This document shows positions 27,083 through 38,614 of a DNA stretch of 64,000 nucleotides, one piece after another. How positions within the stretch are numbered: the stretch's first letter is position 1; every line of letters starts with the position of its first letter. Made by a program: the position numbers and the translations under genes. The stretch comes from Shewanella ulleungensis (GTDB lineage Bacteria > Pseudomonadota > Gammaproteobacteria > Enterobacterales > Shewanellaceae): assembly GCF_014648315.1 (NCBI RefSeq), contig NZ_BMQW01000005.1:248001-312000 (forward strand), in the 5' to 3' direction. The notes below the pieces were generated by a model, which saw nothing but the letters and a program-made list of their open reading frames with translations, ran no database searches and was not told the DNA's origin.

Positions 27083-28531
27083 TTACGCTGTACCACCAAC
27101 GGTTAAACGATCAATTTTCAATGTAGGTTGACCCACACCTACCGGCACACTTTGGCCATCTTTACCACACACGCCCACGCCTTTATCTAATGCTAAATCA
27201 TTACCGACCATTGAAATTAACCCCATGGCTTCTGGACCGTTACCAATTAAGGTCGCACCTTTAATGGCTTGTGTTACTTCACCCTCTTCGATTAAGTAAG
27301 CTTCTGAGGCTGAGAATACAAATTTACCCGAGGTAATATCCACTTGTCCGCCGCCAAAATTCGGTGCGTAAATACCTTTTTTAACTGACTTGATAATGTC
27401 GGCTGGGTTAGATTCTCCGGCATTCATATAGGTATTAGTCATACGCGGCATAGGTAAATGTGCATATGATTCGCGGCGACCATTACCTGTTGGCGCTTGG
27501 CCCATAAGACGTGCATTGAGCTTGTCTTGCATGTAACCTTTTAAGATACCGTTTTCGATTAAGGTCGTCTTTTGGCTTGGGACTCCCTCATCATCAATAC
27601 TCAACGAACCACGACGATTCTCCATGGTGCCATCGTCGACAACTGTGACTAATGTTGAGGCGACTTGCTGACCAATTTTACCGCTAAATGCACTGCTGCC
27701 TTTACGATTAAAATCGCCTTCTAAACCATGACCTACTGCTTCATGCAATAACACGCCAGGCCAGCCATTACCGAGCACGACGGGCATTTCGCCAGCAGGT
27801 GCATCAATCGCATGAACATTAACCTGAGCTTGGCGCACCGCTTCACGAGCAAATTCAAAACTAAGTGGTAAACCCGCCTCATCAGTGGCTAAAAACACAC
27901 TGTAGTCATGACGACCACCACCACCGGCGCTGCCACGCTCACGCTTGCCTTTATCTTCTAAAATGACGCTGCAATTAAAACGCACTAATGGACGAATATC
28001 GGCGGCTAATGTCCCATCGCTAGCGGCAATTAATATCTCTTCATGCACACCAGATAAACTCACTACGACTTGAATAATTCGACTATCGAGGCTGCGAATA
28101 TAGGCATCGGTTTGCTTGAGCAAATCGATTTTTTTTACTTCATCCATCGCTGCAATAGGATCTGCACTGTCATAAAGCTTATGAGCAGTTTGACGAGTAA
28201 ATGCTTTGACTTTGTGTTGTTCACCCGCGCTAGCAATACCCCGTGCGGCTTTAGCTGCAGCATCTAATGCTGCTGGTGTAATCTCATCTGCATAAGCAAA
28301 ACCGGTTTTTTCACCGGTAATGGCACGCACACCCACACCACGTTCAATGTGAAAGCTGCCTTCTTTTATAATGCCATCTTCTAGTACCCAAGACTCATGA
28401 CGACAAGCTTGAAAATACAGGTCTGAAAAATCAATATTGTGTTGATGAATGATATTTAAGTAACCCTGTAGTCCATCTAAGGTTAATCCATCTTGCAATA
28501 AGCTTTGCTCTACTTGAGTTAAAAATGGCAT
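27083..28531 (-). CDS. tldD: Metalloprotease TldD
   Basis: TldD is the catalytic subunit of the TldD/TldE protease that cleaves modified or unfolded peptides through a narrow channel. The 482-residue product carries the zinc motif HEAVGH at residues 263-268 and downstream family blocks [15 protein letters not shown] and [12 protein letters not shown]; a Cys/Gly-rich segment [10 protein letters not shown] is near the end. It is the last gene of the mreB-to-tldD block. Its partner PmbA is encoded at 14.2-15.5 kb. The two genes are separated by the accessory region. Confidence 0.96.
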   Translation of the reverse strand: MPFLTQVEQSLLQDGLTLDGLQGYLNIIHQHNIDFSDLYFQACRHESWVLEDGIIKEGSFHIERGVGVRAITGEKTGFAYADEITPAALDAAAKAARGIASAGEQHKVKAFTRQTAHKLYDSADPIAAMDEVKKIDLLKQTDAYIRSLDSRIIQVVVSLSGVHEEILIAASDGTLAADIRPLVRFNCSVILEDKGKRERGSAGGGGRHDYSVFLATDEAGLPLSFEFAREAVRQAQVNVHAIDAPAGEMPVVLGNGWPGVLLHEAVGHGLEGDFNRKGSSAFSGKIGQQVASTLVTVVDDGTMENRRGSLSIDDEGVPSQKTTLIENGILKGYMQDKLNARLMGQAPTGNGRRESYAHLPMPRMTNTYMNAGESNPADIIKSVKKGIYAPNFGGGQVDITSGKFVFSASEAYLIEEGEVTQAIKGATLIGNGPEAMGLISMVGNDLALDKGVGVCGKDGQSVPVGVGQPTLKIDRLTVGGTA

Positions 28532-28589
28532 TCAAATTCTCTTTTATTAATAGCTAACGCGTAGTGCGAATGAGGTCTTAAGCGCCCAC

Positions 28590-29426
28590 CTAAACAGGGG
28601 TTAATTGCGGCGCAACGAAACGATTATGGCCGATCACCGGCATTTGTTGGCGTATACGTTGTAGCTCACTGAGCTCAACCTTGGCTTGTGCCCAACCGCA
28701 CTCGGTGGCACGTTCGGCAATGACTCTACCCCATGGGTCGACAATCATGCTGTGGCCCCAGGTTTCTCGGCTACCTTGATTATGCTGGCCCCATTGACCT
28801 GCACCCAATAAATAGCATTGAGTTTCGATGGCCCGAGCCTGTAATAATACTTGCCAGTGTGCCTCTCCGGTCACTTTAGTAAAAGCTGAAGGTAGTGCAA
28901 TATAATCAGCTCCCGCTAAACGCAGTGCCCTAAACAAATCGCCAAAGCGAATGTCGTAACATATGGCTAAGCCTACTTTACCAAAAGGCGTATCAACAAC
29001 ACACAGGTGATCGCCGGGATGAAAGGTGTCACTTTCACGGTAGGTTTTAGTACCGTCGGCAACATCTACATCGAATAAATGCAGTTTATCGTAATGACCT
29101 AGGGTGACGCCATGATCATCAAAAAAATAACAGCGACTGAACACTCTGCCATCATCGGCGCGCATCGGAATAGTGCCGGCAATTAAATACACTTGGTATT
29201 GCTTGGCCATATTAGCTAATGCCGTTTTCAGCTCGCTTTGGTGTTCACTGCCAGCATATTGTAATTGCTGGCTCTCATGGCCACCAAACAATAAACAACA
29301 CTCAGGCAATACCACCAATTGAGGCTCGCCTAGTTCACGCGGTAATAGCTTAAGCTGCGAGTCGATAAAAGCTAGGTTGGCTTGAACGTCGCGACTGCTC
29401 TGGCATTGTAATAAGCTGATTTGCAT
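28590..29426 (-). CDS. Nitrilase-superfamily amidohydrolase (Nit/omega-amidase-like)
   Basis: This 278-residue enzyme of the carbon-nitrogen hydrolase family has the Glu-Lys-Cys catalytic triad: Glu in LVVLPECCLL, Lys in GHYDKLHLFDVDV and Cys in GLAICYDIRFGDLFR. Relatives include Nit1 and E. coli YbeM, which hydrolyse deaminated glutathione. That substrate is plausible but not proven here. I chose ATG 29426 because AAGGAG stands 7 bases upstream; this places the start 77 bp inside the end of yhdP, an overlap that implies coupled translation. It sits between yhdP and tldD, a common gammaproteobacterial order. Confidence 0.92.
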   Translation of the reverse strand: MQISLLQCQSSRDVQANLAFIDSQLKLLPRELGEPQLVVLPECCLLFGGHESQQLQYAGSEHQSELKTALANMAKQYQVYLIAGTIPMRADDGRVFSRCYFFDDHGVTLGHYDKLHLFDVDVADGTKTYRESDTFHPGDHLCVVDTPFGKVGLAICYDIRFGDLFRALRLAGADYIALPSAFTKVTGEAHWQVLLQARAIETQCYLLGAGQWGQHNQGSRETWGHSMIVDPWGRVIAERATECGWAQAKVELSELQRIRQQMPVIGHNRFVAPQLTPV

Positions 29427-32400
29427 ATTGTGCTCCTTGTAGCGTAACGACATTGCTTATATTTGTGTTTGCAGGTGCTACTTTGGTTGGTTCGTTAGCG
29501 CTGGATTGTACGTCTGGTACTACGCTGTCACTAACTTTATCTTTGGTGTTTGAGCTTACACCTTCAACCGCATCAACACTGGTTTCATCTGGTTGTGGCA
29601 AAATAGCCTTTGGAATTTCAATCTCTTTACTCTTGCGCTCTAATTCTTCTAACTCAGGATTGTCCATAGTGCCGGTAACCCGAAAACGAATTTCAGAAAT
29701 CACTTCAATTACCGGTTCTAACACTTTGGTTAATGCAAATGCCCCTAAACCTAATGTCCATGCGCTAGTGCTCAGCAAGACCACTGTGGGGACGCTCGAG
29801 GCTAATTGCGGCACAAAGCGAATATCATAATTTAAGCTTTGGGTCGTTAAGTCGGTATATCCCCTCACTTTCATATTACCGGCGATAGCATCCATTTCGG
29901 TATCGGTGGTTTTTACCACACCGTTATCAATGGTCACATTGCCCGCAAAAGTATTAAAATAAAGCCCTTGACCAAACACGTCTGAAAAATCTAACGACAA
30001 TTTACGCAGTAATGAGTCTAAGCTAAACAATGAAAATACTCGCGCGCCTTTATCGCTGATTTCCGATAAATACCCTTTGCCTAAGTCGAACTTGATTTGA
30101 CCATTTAAGGTGTCGAGCGAAAAGTGATAGGGGGCTGCCTCCCATGATACTTTACCACTGAGATCTAAGGGCGCATCTTTGAGACCGGGATTAATGCCTA
30201 GCGTGGTCGATAACTCGTCGAAGTTTTCTGCCAGCAGTTTGACATCAAACTCAGTGCTGTCGACACCCTCATTCAATGACCATAAACCATCGGCCTGTAA
30301 AGACAGTGTTGGTTTAGTTAATGATAGCGTTTGGAACTGATAACCTTGCTCAGTTGGTACACCTTGTAGTACCAAATGCCCTAAAGAGAGGTCATAAACA
30401 CTAAAATCATCAACATCAATGGCTAGCGTTGGTATTTGATCTAGCATGCTAGTTTTACTAGCAACATCAACAGGCTCACTTGCCGTTGCGGCTTGAGTAG
30501 TCGGTGATAGATGGAGTTTATTTGCCACCACTTTTATGCCTTGCTCGCGCCAATTTGAGTAAAAATCGATTCGGCCGTCAAACTGCTCAGATATCGCATC
30601 AAAACGCCATACGTATTCCGTTGGCTCGGCATCAAATTGTAATTGGTCAAACGACTGGCCTAATACATTTAGCTGAGCAACATTGGCATGGATCCCAACG
30701 AGTGGAGGAAACGCAGCTGGAACAGGGATATTACTCGCAGTTGCTAAGGTGGTGTTGTTTATAGTGGGTAATTCGGTATCAGTTAAAATCCTGTCTCGTA
30801 CTGATGAAGCGATGACTTCAGGTTCAGCAGCTGAACTAAAACGTTTTATCAGTGGTAACCATTGCGCTAACTCAACTTTTGGTAAATCGAGGTGTAAATG
30901 GCCATATTGCTTTCTGAGCTTGTCACCTAATTTAAAATGACGACCTACCATCACATCGTAAAACGCCAAATGGCCATTATTTTCGGCGTTAAATCCGCCC
31001 CAAAACTCAACATCGTTACCAAGTTTAATGCTCAGTGATGACTGTTTATTGTCGCCAATGAGATCGGCACGTAGTTTTTTAGGCTCGTCTGCTGATTTGG
31101 CATAAGGTGTGGGTAAATCCAGTGCGACACCGACTAAGTCTGAATTGGCCGATACCTGTAAACTGTAACCGCTTGGGTCAAAAATCATTGTCAATGCGCC
31201 ATCCCAATCAAGTTCACCATGGTATAAACCTGTCATGGGGTTATTCAGTTGATTTGATAATGTATCAAGATCCCAGCGACCATTCATATTGACGTTTAAA
31301 GCAAAGTTATCATTTTGCTTACCTGTGCTTACACTAAAAATGAGCGGCTGTTTAAACAATGTTGCTTTGATATCTTTGGCTTCAATGAATTGATTGATAA
31401 AACTGACTTGTCCAGTTACTTTTTGTAAATCTAGGCCGGGACTCGCGATAAAGATAGGGTTATCAGCTAAATTAATCTGGCCTTTTATTAGTTGCTGCCC
31501 TCCATGATATAGCGGAATGGCTAAGTCTAAATTAATGCCAATAGGTTTTTTTATTTGCACGACATCTAATGTCGTACCGACAGACTCTTTGAGTGGTGAT
31601 TGATTAATCACTTGAGTCGCGGCCTGGCCATCTGCGGTGATATCGGCTTCGACTTTTAATAATGATTCTTTACCAAGTTGCGCAATAGACACTTTTGCAC
31701 CATCAACAACGACTTTACCTAACAGCCCTTTTTCAATATGCAAGTCCATTAAGGCATTTTCAAACAGTGCCGACAAGGTTAAGTCACTTACTGCTGGCCA
31801 ATTAGGTTGGAATTTAAAATTACCTTTCTCTAACTCAAAATCTGCTTGGAATACGCCACTACTGTCTTGATATGGGTAACCGCTTAACTCACCGTGCCAC
31901 ACCACCTGAGCATTTTCGATATTGCCAGCTTGTAAGCCATCATTAAGGTAATCCACTAAACTTGGACTCATGGCCATTAACGGAAAATATCGCCCGGCAT
32001 GGGCAACATCAAAAATACTCATATTGGCGGCTAACGCTAAATGTTTAGTCTCGCTTAGATCAAGGTTTACCCCTGCCTGCAATTCAATATCGGCATTGCT
32101 TAAGCTGATATTGGCAATCGTAAGGCGTTGCTTGGTGAAATCCATTCGACCATTAATTGCCTCACCTTGTAATGCCAGTGGATGACTAAAACTGTCACCA
32201 AAATCAAATTGGTAGGCTTGAGGTGGTAGCGCAAAATCAAGGTGATTATTAGCCCATGTAAGGTGTATATCAATTGGGTTTAAACCCGGAATTGCATCAA
32301 ATGGTTGCCATTGTAATTGTTCAATATCTGCCGTGGCTATTAGTGGTTTTTGTACTTGTTTGTATAATCGAATGGGCCCTACAACCCCCTGAGGATTAAG

Positions 32401-33525
32401 TTGTTGCCAACTCTTAACTTGTTCTAGACCTAAATTGGGGATTAAAGGCAATAAAGGCGTTAATAATGGTGGGACAATTTGATTGATAAAACCAAAAAAT
32501 TGCCCTTTTTGAGCACCAAAGGCCAGTGTTAATTGTGGCCATGCTTGCTCGTTAGTCGATAGTGCTAAATCGTTACTGTGTATTTCCCAACCACCTTGCT
32601 CAGGTGTCCACTGCAATACTCCTGAATCAATAGCAAATTTTTGCAAACTATCACTATCTCGCCATTGCAACCAACTCGGTTTAAATATCAATACACCATC
32701 ACGCAGTTTACGGTTAGCAAACGTCATCCAGGCATCTAAATTTATAACGCCTTGAAACTCGATGTTGTCGGTGACTTGTTGAGTTTTGTGCTGACGAGAT
32801 GCCCATTCACCCAAATCGAGCGATTCTGCAGACACATATAACTGCCCGTTAACGGACTCAGGCTGATAACCATCACCACTTAGGTCAATTCGAAGTGTCA
32901 GTTGTTCGTTGTTCGACTCAAGTTGATCAACATGAATAACCCCTTGTGCCCGGTGGCGATTTTGGCTGTTATGCCATTCAAGGTTATCAATAAAAATAGG
33001 CCGATAATCATGCTCACTACTCATTAATTGTAATGATGCATCTGTAATAGAAAAGTGAGCTAACTGCTCTAATAACAAGTGATAAAGCCAATCTAGATTT
33101 GCTTGTGGTTGGCTATTGTCGCTGACGCCATTGGCTGGCAGTTGGTCCAAATTTAATACCACTTTCACACCGTCAAATACCACTGTTTCAACTTGTGGAC
33201 TAAGGGTAAAAAGAGACTGCCAAAAGTCGAGCTTAATGTGTACGTTTTGGCTGATAACCGTAATAGGCAGCAACTCTTGAGGAGGCAAATTTAAGTTTTT
33301 AATAGTCAGCGCTGGACCAAAAGCTTGCCATTCGGCATTCAATTCATCCATTTGTACCTGTAAATGATACTCAGAGTATAAATAGTTAACTAGCTCGGTA
33401 CGCACTTCAGGAATATGCGGTAACAACCCACGAATAAGGCTAACAGCCAGTGCAAAAAGCACTAGCGTAATCGCCAATATTTGCCAACAGATCCTGTTGA
33501 TAGTCGCTACCCGGGTTGTTGACAC
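29350..33525 (-). CDS. yhdP: YhdP, AsmA-like lipid transport protein
   Basis: YhdP is a very large inner-membrane-anchored AsmA-like protein (1391 residues) that spans the periplasm and helps move phospholipid to the outer membrane. It has one N-terminal helix (about 13-35) and then a continuous beta-rich body with the DUF3971/AsmA repeat pattern. The conserved C-terminal region is around residues 1170-1290 (YHFSLDTLNGQIKFDLGKG, GNVTIDNGVV, MKVRGYTDLTTQSLNYDI). A polar tail of about 100 residues after that is likely disordered. The start is a GTG whose G is the last base of the rng stop codon. The end overlaps the nitrilase gene by 77 bp. Confidence 0.94.
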   Translation of the reverse strand: MSTTRVATINRICWQILAITLVLFALAVSLIRGLLPHIPEVRTELVNYLYSEYHLQVQMDELNAEWQAFGPALTIKNLNLPPQELLPITVISQNVHIKLDFWQSLFTLSPQVETVVFDGVKVVLNLDQLPANGVSDNSQPQANLDWLYHLLLEQLAHFSITDASLQLMSSEHDYRPIFIDNLEWHNSQNRHRAQGVIHVDQLESNNEQLTLRIDLSGDGYQPESVNGQLYVSAESLDLGEWASRQHKTQQVTDNIEFQGVINLDAWMTFANRKLRDGVLIFKPSWLQWRDSDSLQKFAIDSGVLQWTPEQGGWEIHSNDLALSTNEQAWPQLTLAFGAQKGQFFGFINQIVPPLLTPLLPLIPNLGLEQVKSWQQLNPQGVVGPIRLYKQVQKPLIATADIEQLQWQPFDAIPGLNPIDIHLTWANNHLDFALPPQAYQFDFGDSFSHPLALQGEAINGRMDFTKQRLTIANISLSNADIELQAGVNLDLSETKHLALAANMSIFDVAHAGRYFPLMAMSPSLVDYLNDGLQAGNIENAQVVWHGELSGYPYQDSSGVFQADFELEKGNFKFQPNWPAVSDLTLSALFENALMDLHIEKGLLGKVVVDGAKVSIAQLGKESLLKVEADITADGQAATQVINQSPLKESVGTTLDVVQIKKPIGINLDLAIPLYHGGQQLIKGQINLADNPIFIASPGLDLQKVTGQVSFINQFIEAKDIKATLFKQPLIFSVSTGKQNDNFALNVNMNGRWDLDTLSNQLNNPMTGLYHGELDWDGALTMIFDPSGYSLQVSANSDLVGVALDLPTPYAKSADEPKKLRADLIGDNKQSSLSIKLGNDVEFWGGFNAENNGHLAFYDVMVGRHFKLGDKLRKQYGHLHLDLPKVELAQWLPLIKRFSSAAEPEVIASSVRDRILTDTELPTINNTTLATASNIPVPAAFPPLVGIHANVAQLNVLGQSFDQLQFDAEPTEYVWRFDAISEQFDGRIDFYSNWREQGIKVVANKLHLSPTTQAATASEPVDVASKTSMLDQIPTLAIDVDDFSVYDLSLGHLVLQGVPTEQGYQFQTLSLTKPTLSLQADGLWSLNEGVDSTEFDVKLLAENFDELSTTLGINPGLKDAPLDLSGKVSWEAAPYHFSLDTLNGQIKFDLGKGYLSEISDKGARVFSLFSLDSLLRKLSLDFSDVFGQGLYFNTFAGNVTIDNGVVKTTDTEMDAIAGNMKVRGYTDLTTQSLNYDIRFVPQLASSVPTVVLLSTSAWTLGLGAFALTKVLEPVIEVISEIRFRVTGTMDNPELEELERKSKEIEIPKAILPQPDETSVDAVEGVSSNTKDKVSDSVVPDVQSSANEPTKVAPANTNISNVVTLQGAQYANQLITMPEQSRRSSQPSFYRLAA

Positions 33526-35015
33526 TACATCATCACCACATCATATTTGCTTTGAATGTATAAAGGTTCGTTTTGAAGGCGGATGCGTTTACCGATGTAA
33601 ACTTCAAGTTCTGCCAATAAATGCGACTCTTCACCGCTAAAACTCATGTAAACCGCAGGCGAACAATACAATAAAAACTCGTCGGCTTTATAAGCTCGGT
33701 TTAAGCGAATAATTTCACGGAAAATTTCATAAGATACCGTTTCGATGGTTTTCATGGTCCCAGTACCTTGACACGATGGGCATTCGCCACAAACTACATG
33801 TTCAAGACTTTCTCGAGTCCGCTTACGAGTCATTTCAACTAAGCCCAAACCTGAGAAACCACTCACACTGGTTTTAACTCGATCAAGAGCAAGTGCAGCG
33901 TTTAAGCTTTCGAGCACCCTTGCCTGATGTTCTTTATTCAACATATCGATAAAGTCGATAATGATGATGCCGCCCAAATTACGAAGCCGCAGTTGTCTGG
34001 CTATGGCTTGCGTTGCTTCGAGGTTGGTATTAAAAATGGTTTCTTCTAAATTACGATGACCAACAAACGCGCCAGTATTGATATCGACAGTAGTCATGGC
34101 TTCGGTTTGGTCGATAATTAAATAACCCCCCGACTTAAGCTCAACTTTACGCCCTAGTGCGCGCTGCACTTCGTTTTCGACATCGTATAATTCAAAAATG
34201 GGGGCAGGGCCTGCATAGTGCTCAATTTTGTCAGCTATTTCTGGCATAAATTCTTGAGCAAACTGCTGTAACTCAGCATAAGTACGGCGTGAATCGACCT
34301 GAATATGATCAAGCTCTGTGCCAACAAAATCACGAATAATCCGCACAGGTAATGCCAGATCTTGATAGAGTAACGTGGCACCTTTGCGTTTGCGGCGCTC
34401 ACTAACTTTAGCCCACACTCGACGTAAAAATGCCGCATCTTGTGCTAGTTCATCTTCACCAATATTTTCTGCTGCAGTGCGAATAATAAATCCGCCGTCA
34501 TCGTCGACGTACGGTAAAGTGATATTTTTAAGGCGTTGGCGCTCTTCTTCAAGCTCAATACGTTGCGACACCCCCACATGGCTAGATCCAGGCATGAACA
34601 CTAAATAACGTGACGGTAAGGTAATGTCGGTGGTGAGGCGAGCACCTTTGGTACCAAGCGGGTCTTTAACCACTTGCACCATAATATCTTGTCCTTGGCG
34701 AACCAGTTCGGCAATGTCACGCACCACAAAATTGCCTTTTTCGACATCGGCAACACATTCGGTATGAGGAACGATATCAGAGGCATGTAAGAAAGCAGCT
34801 TTGTCTAAACCAATATCCACAAATGCAGCTTGCATACCTGGTAGCACGCGACTAATTTTGCCTTTGTAAATATTACCCACCAAACCGCGCTTCATGCGGC
34901 GCTCGATGTGGACTTCTTGCAACACACCATGCTCGACTAATGCAACACGCGCTTCGGTTGGCGTAACATTGATGAGTAGTTCTGTGCCTTTTTTACGTTG
35001 TGCTTTTATGTTCAT
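33525..35015 (-). CDS. rng: Ribonuclease G
   Basis: RNase G is an endoribonuclease that processes the 16S rRNA 5' end and degrades some mRNAs. The 496-residue product has an N-terminal S1-type RNA-binding segment (GNIYKGKISRVLPGMQAAFVDIG, near 47-70), the catalytic DNase I-like subdomain with metal-binding Asp in TTVDINTG and IIIIDFIDM, and the zinc-link cysteines CGECPSCQGTG near residue 415. It is the RNase G length, lacking the long C-terminal scaffold of RNase E. The ATG at 35015 has an AGGTGG ribosome site. It is followed by yhdP with a one-base overlap. Confidence 0.96.
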   Translation of the reverse strand: MNIKAQRKKGTELLINVTPTEARVALVEHGVLQEVHIERRMKRGLVGNIYKGKISRVLPGMQAAFVDIGLDKAAFLHASDIVPHTECVADVEKGNFVVRDIAELVRQGQDIMVQVVKDPLGTKGARLTTDITLPSRYLVFMPGSSHVGVSQRIELEEERQRLKNITLPYVDDDGGFIIRTAAENIGEDELAQDAAFLRRVWAKVSERRKRKGATLLYQDLALPVRIIRDFVGTELDHIQVDSRRTYAELQQFAQEFMPEIADKIEHYAGPAPIFELYDVENEVQRALGRKVELKSGGYLIIDQTEAMTTVDINTGAFVGHRNLEETIFNTNLEATQAIARQLRLRNLGGIIIIDFIDMLNKEHQARVLESLNAALALDRVKTSVSGFSGLGLVEMTRKRTRESLEHVVCGECPSCQGTGTMKTIETVSYEIFREIIRLNRAYKADEFLLYCSPAVYMSFSGEESHLLAELEVYIGKRIRLQNEPLYIQSKYDVVMM

Positions 35016-35098
35016 AGGCCACCTGTATTCAGGTCATGCTCCAATCGTAATATTGACAGCAGTTGCGCCACCGTATGAAGACCGATTAAAGCAAAAGG

Positions 35099-35686
35099 TT
35101 AAGTTTGCTGCATCATGCAGGCTAATAATTCTCGTGTTTCAACTAACGGTAAGCCAACTACTGCAGAATAACTCCCAGTAATAGACTTAACAAAGCAGCC
35201 ACCCAAAGCTTGAATACCATAAGCACCCGCTTTGTCCATAGGCTCGCCTGAGGCAACATAAGCATCGATGTCTGTGGCTGATAATTCGCAAAAGCTGACT
35301 TGAGTACGGCAAAGGCGATTTAAAGTGTGCTTGCCATCGGTTAACGCTACAGCGGTCATCACTTCATGTGTGTTGCCAGATAATAAGGTTAACATGCGTT
35401 TAGCGTCGTCAGGATCGACAGGTTTGCCTAAAATAACGCCGTTAAACACCACAATCGTATCTGAACCTAGCACTTTTGGCTGACTAAGCTGTGCACTTAA
35501 TGCCAGTCCAGCTTGAGCTTTTTCTATGGCGAGCCGACACACATAATCAGCAGCTAACTCATTGACCTTAGGTGTTTCATCTATATCAGGCGCGACAAGT
35601 TCAAAGCTAAATTCTGTAAAACTAAAGCCCGCTTGCGCCAGTAATTCTTTTCTTCTTGGTGAAGTTGAAGCCAGTACCCAAGTCAT
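35099..35686 (-). CDS. maf: Maf-family nucleotide pyrophosphatase (YhdE-type)
   Basis: Maf proteins hydrolyse dTTP, UTP and modified pyrimidine triphosphates, acting as house-cleaning enzymes. The 195-residue product shows [11 protein letters not shown] near the N-terminus, [12 protein letters not shown] (general base Asp), [20 protein letters not shown] and the closing [13 protein letters not shown]. It is the YhdE (dTTP/UTP) branch by similarity and by position between mreD and rng. It is 83 bp ahead of rng and about 40 bp behind mreD, so co-transcription is likely. Confidence 0.95.
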   Translation of the reverse strand: MTWVLASTSPRRKELLAQAGFSFTEFSFELVAPDIDETPKVNELAADYVCRLAIEKAQAGLALSAQLSQPKVLGSDTIVVFNGVILGKPVDPDDAKRMLTLLSGNTHEVMTAVALTDGKHTLNRLCRTQVSFCELSATDIDAYVASGEPMDKAGAYGIQALGGCFVKSITGSYSAVVGLPLVETRELLACMMQQT

Positions 35687-35727
35687 GTTTACTCACTCTA
35701 TTGATGCCATTAAATCAGGGGGCCTGA

Positions 35728-36219
35728 TTAACGCACTTTATATCGACGGCGTATATTGCGTAAAATCCAAAATACCCACCACCAAATAAATAAACTCGAC
35801 ACGGCAGGTAAAAACATATTGAAATCAAACGGTGTAGCGCCAACAACCACAAACTGCACCCAGAATATCACGGCATGATAAATACATATCAAGGTTGCGA
35901 TAACAAGCGACTGTTGCCAGCGAGGATAGTTACGAAGGCGCTGGCAAATTAGCACTACAATGTAAATAACCAAAGACAATGCTAGTGAGCGAATACCTAA
36001 CGTCGCGCCCAACAACACATCGAGCATCACCCCAAGTATCCACGCGGTCAGGATACTGTATCTATGTGGTAGTGCCATTGCCCAATATACCATGACCATT
36101 AATAGCCAATCTGGTCGCCAATTTTCTACCATGCTCGGCAACGGCATAATTTGAAACATCATCCCAATAAATATCGTTAGCCACACCACTAAGCGGCCGC
36201 TGGCGATGTGCGCACTCAT
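35728..36219 (-). CDS. mreD: Rod shape-determining protein MreD
   Basis: MreD is an integral membrane component of the elongasome that directs lateral cell-wall growth. The 163-residue product has about five hydrophobic helices and matches family spacing, with LPSMVENWRPDWLLMVMVYWAMALPHR near the start and a basic end RNIRRRYKVR. It overlaps the end of mreC by 4 bp (ATGA), so the two are translationally coupled. It belongs to the mreBCD-maf-rng block. Confidence 0.95.
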   Translation of the reverse strand: MSAHIASGRLVVWLTIFIGMMFQIMPLPSMVENWRPDWLLMVMVYWAMALPHRYSILTAWILGVMLDVLLGATLGIRSLALSLVIYIVVLICQRLRNYPRWQQSLVIATLICIYHAVIFWVQFVVVGATPFDFNMFLPAVSSLFIWWWVFWILRNIRRRYKVR

Positions 36220-37310
36220 TGGTTCACCTCATTAGTTGGCGTTGACGGTGAAACGGGTTGGTTTGCTGCATTATTGCTTGCTGGGTTTAGCGTTGGCTGA
36301 TTTGTATTCGGCGCGCCCACTGAATTAGAGGTTGTATTAGGGGTTATATTATTCGCAGCCGGATCGGTTCCAGTTGTTGGTGATGTAATGGTTTGTGTGG
36401 TTGGTTGCTCGCCATTAACTGGCACGATATTTTGCGGCACATCAGCAGGATCGGTTGCAACAACGCCGACCAAGTCAGCTGGTAACGTAAATGGTTTAGT
36501 TTCATCTGGCCAAATCAATAACACATAACGAATGCGGTCTAACGCCGCTAACGGTTGAGCATTAATCACCGCATAGCTTTGCCCATCGTCACGAGATACA
36601 CTAATCACCCTCGCCACAGGATAGCCTTCAGGAAATCGATTTCCTAAGCCTGACGTTACTAATAAATCACCAGCAATAATGTCTGTACTTTTAGCCACAT
36701 GGCGCAGTTCTATTTGGTCAATATCGCCTGTACCATTAGCAATAGCACGCACATCATTACGTGTAACACGAACCGGAATACCATGAGTCGTATCAGACAC
36801 CATTAATACGCGGCTGGTGAATTCACTGACTTCAATAACCTGCCCGACTACCCCTTGCGCATCAACCACTGGCTGACCAACATAAACGCCAGTTTGTGAA
36901 CCATGATTGAGCACCACAAACTGACGAAACGGATCACTGGCCACTTCCATGACCTCGGCAACCACTTTGCGTGAATCCATGTGAACAGGAGAACCGAGCA
37001 ATGCGCGTAAGCGTTCATTTTCTTGGCGGACATGCTCAAAACGCTGCAAGCGTTCAGACATCATCAATTGTTGACGTAACAGTTCTTTATTTTGTAATTC
37101 AAGCATATTACGAGTGGCAAATGCTTCAGCAGACCAATCTAGCATCACACCTGGTACATTGGCTAAATATTGTAGAGGACTTAATATTGAGGAGAGCGAT
37201 TGGCGGATAGGGTCAAGGCGATGATTAGAAACAAGCAAGGCCACCGACAATATTATTGCCAGTGTCAATCTAAATTGATGAGAAACGCCACGAACGAAAA
37301 TTGGTTTCAT
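36216..37310 (-). CDS. mreC: Rod shape-determining protein MreC
   Basis: MreC is a bitopic periplasmic protein that links MreB filaments to penicillin-binding proteins. The 364-residue product has one N-terminal helix (about 15-35), a coiled coil (about 65-105, ELQNKELLRQQLMMSERLQRF) and the two beta-barrel domains (about 110-275) with VVLNHGSQTGVYVGQPVVD and VTSGLGNRFPEGYPVA. From about residue 285 there is an 80-residue low-complexity tail rich in Pro, Thr, Asn and Gln, with no folded-domain pattern. It overlaps mreD by 4 bp and follows mreB by 61 bp. Confidence 0.95.
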   Translation of the reverse strand: MKPIFVRGVSHQFRLTLAIILSVALLVSNHRLDPIRQSLSSILSPLQYLANVPGVMLDWSAEAFATRNMLELQNKELLRQQLMMSERLQRFEHVRQENERLRALLGSPVHMDSRKVVAEVMEVASDPFRQFVVLNHGSQTGVYVGQPVVDAQGVVGQVIEVSEFTSRVLMVSDTTHGIPVRVTRNDVRAIANGTGDIDQIELRHVAKSTDIIAGDLLVTSGLGNRFPEGYPVARVISVSRDDGQSYAVINAQPLAALDRIRYVLLIWPDETKPFTLPADLVGVVATDPADVPQNIVPVNGEQPTTQTITSPTTGTDPAANNITPNTTSNSVGAPNTNQPTLNPASNNAANQPVSPSTPTNEVNQ

Positions 37311-37371
37311 AAATTGTGCGTGGCTCTGTTAGGGCATAATACGGTTAACAAAGCCACTGTGCAGTTAATCA

Positions 37372-38424
<1,053 letters not shown>

Positions 38425-38582
38425 TCAGGCCTGTATTCTGTGAAGTCAGAAGAAAGAAAAATCAGGTAACTTTATCAATGACACCCCTATTCTACAAGAC
38501 CGAACAGGTTAACAATTGCTAATCTGGCGTTTTTTTTTTCAAAAGCCTGTAAAAAAACCATAATCGCTCACATTTAACGCTA

Positions 38583-38605
38583 AAAAGCATCAAACAGATG
38601 CTTTA
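38583..38605 (-). terminator. Terminator after mshQ
   Basis: Read leftward, AAAGCATC / GATGCTTTTT form a stem with a 5-nt loop and T-run about 10 bases beyond the mshQ stop codon. It marks the end of the MSHA structural operon. Confidence 0.8.
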
Positions 38606-38614
38606 TCATTCAGA

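Noticed and set aside
29453..29830. 125-codon plus-strand frame opposite the yhdP 3' end
   Set aside because: Antisense to yhdP; the Ser/Thr/Leu-rich composition is a mirror of the yhdP tail, with no signal for expression.
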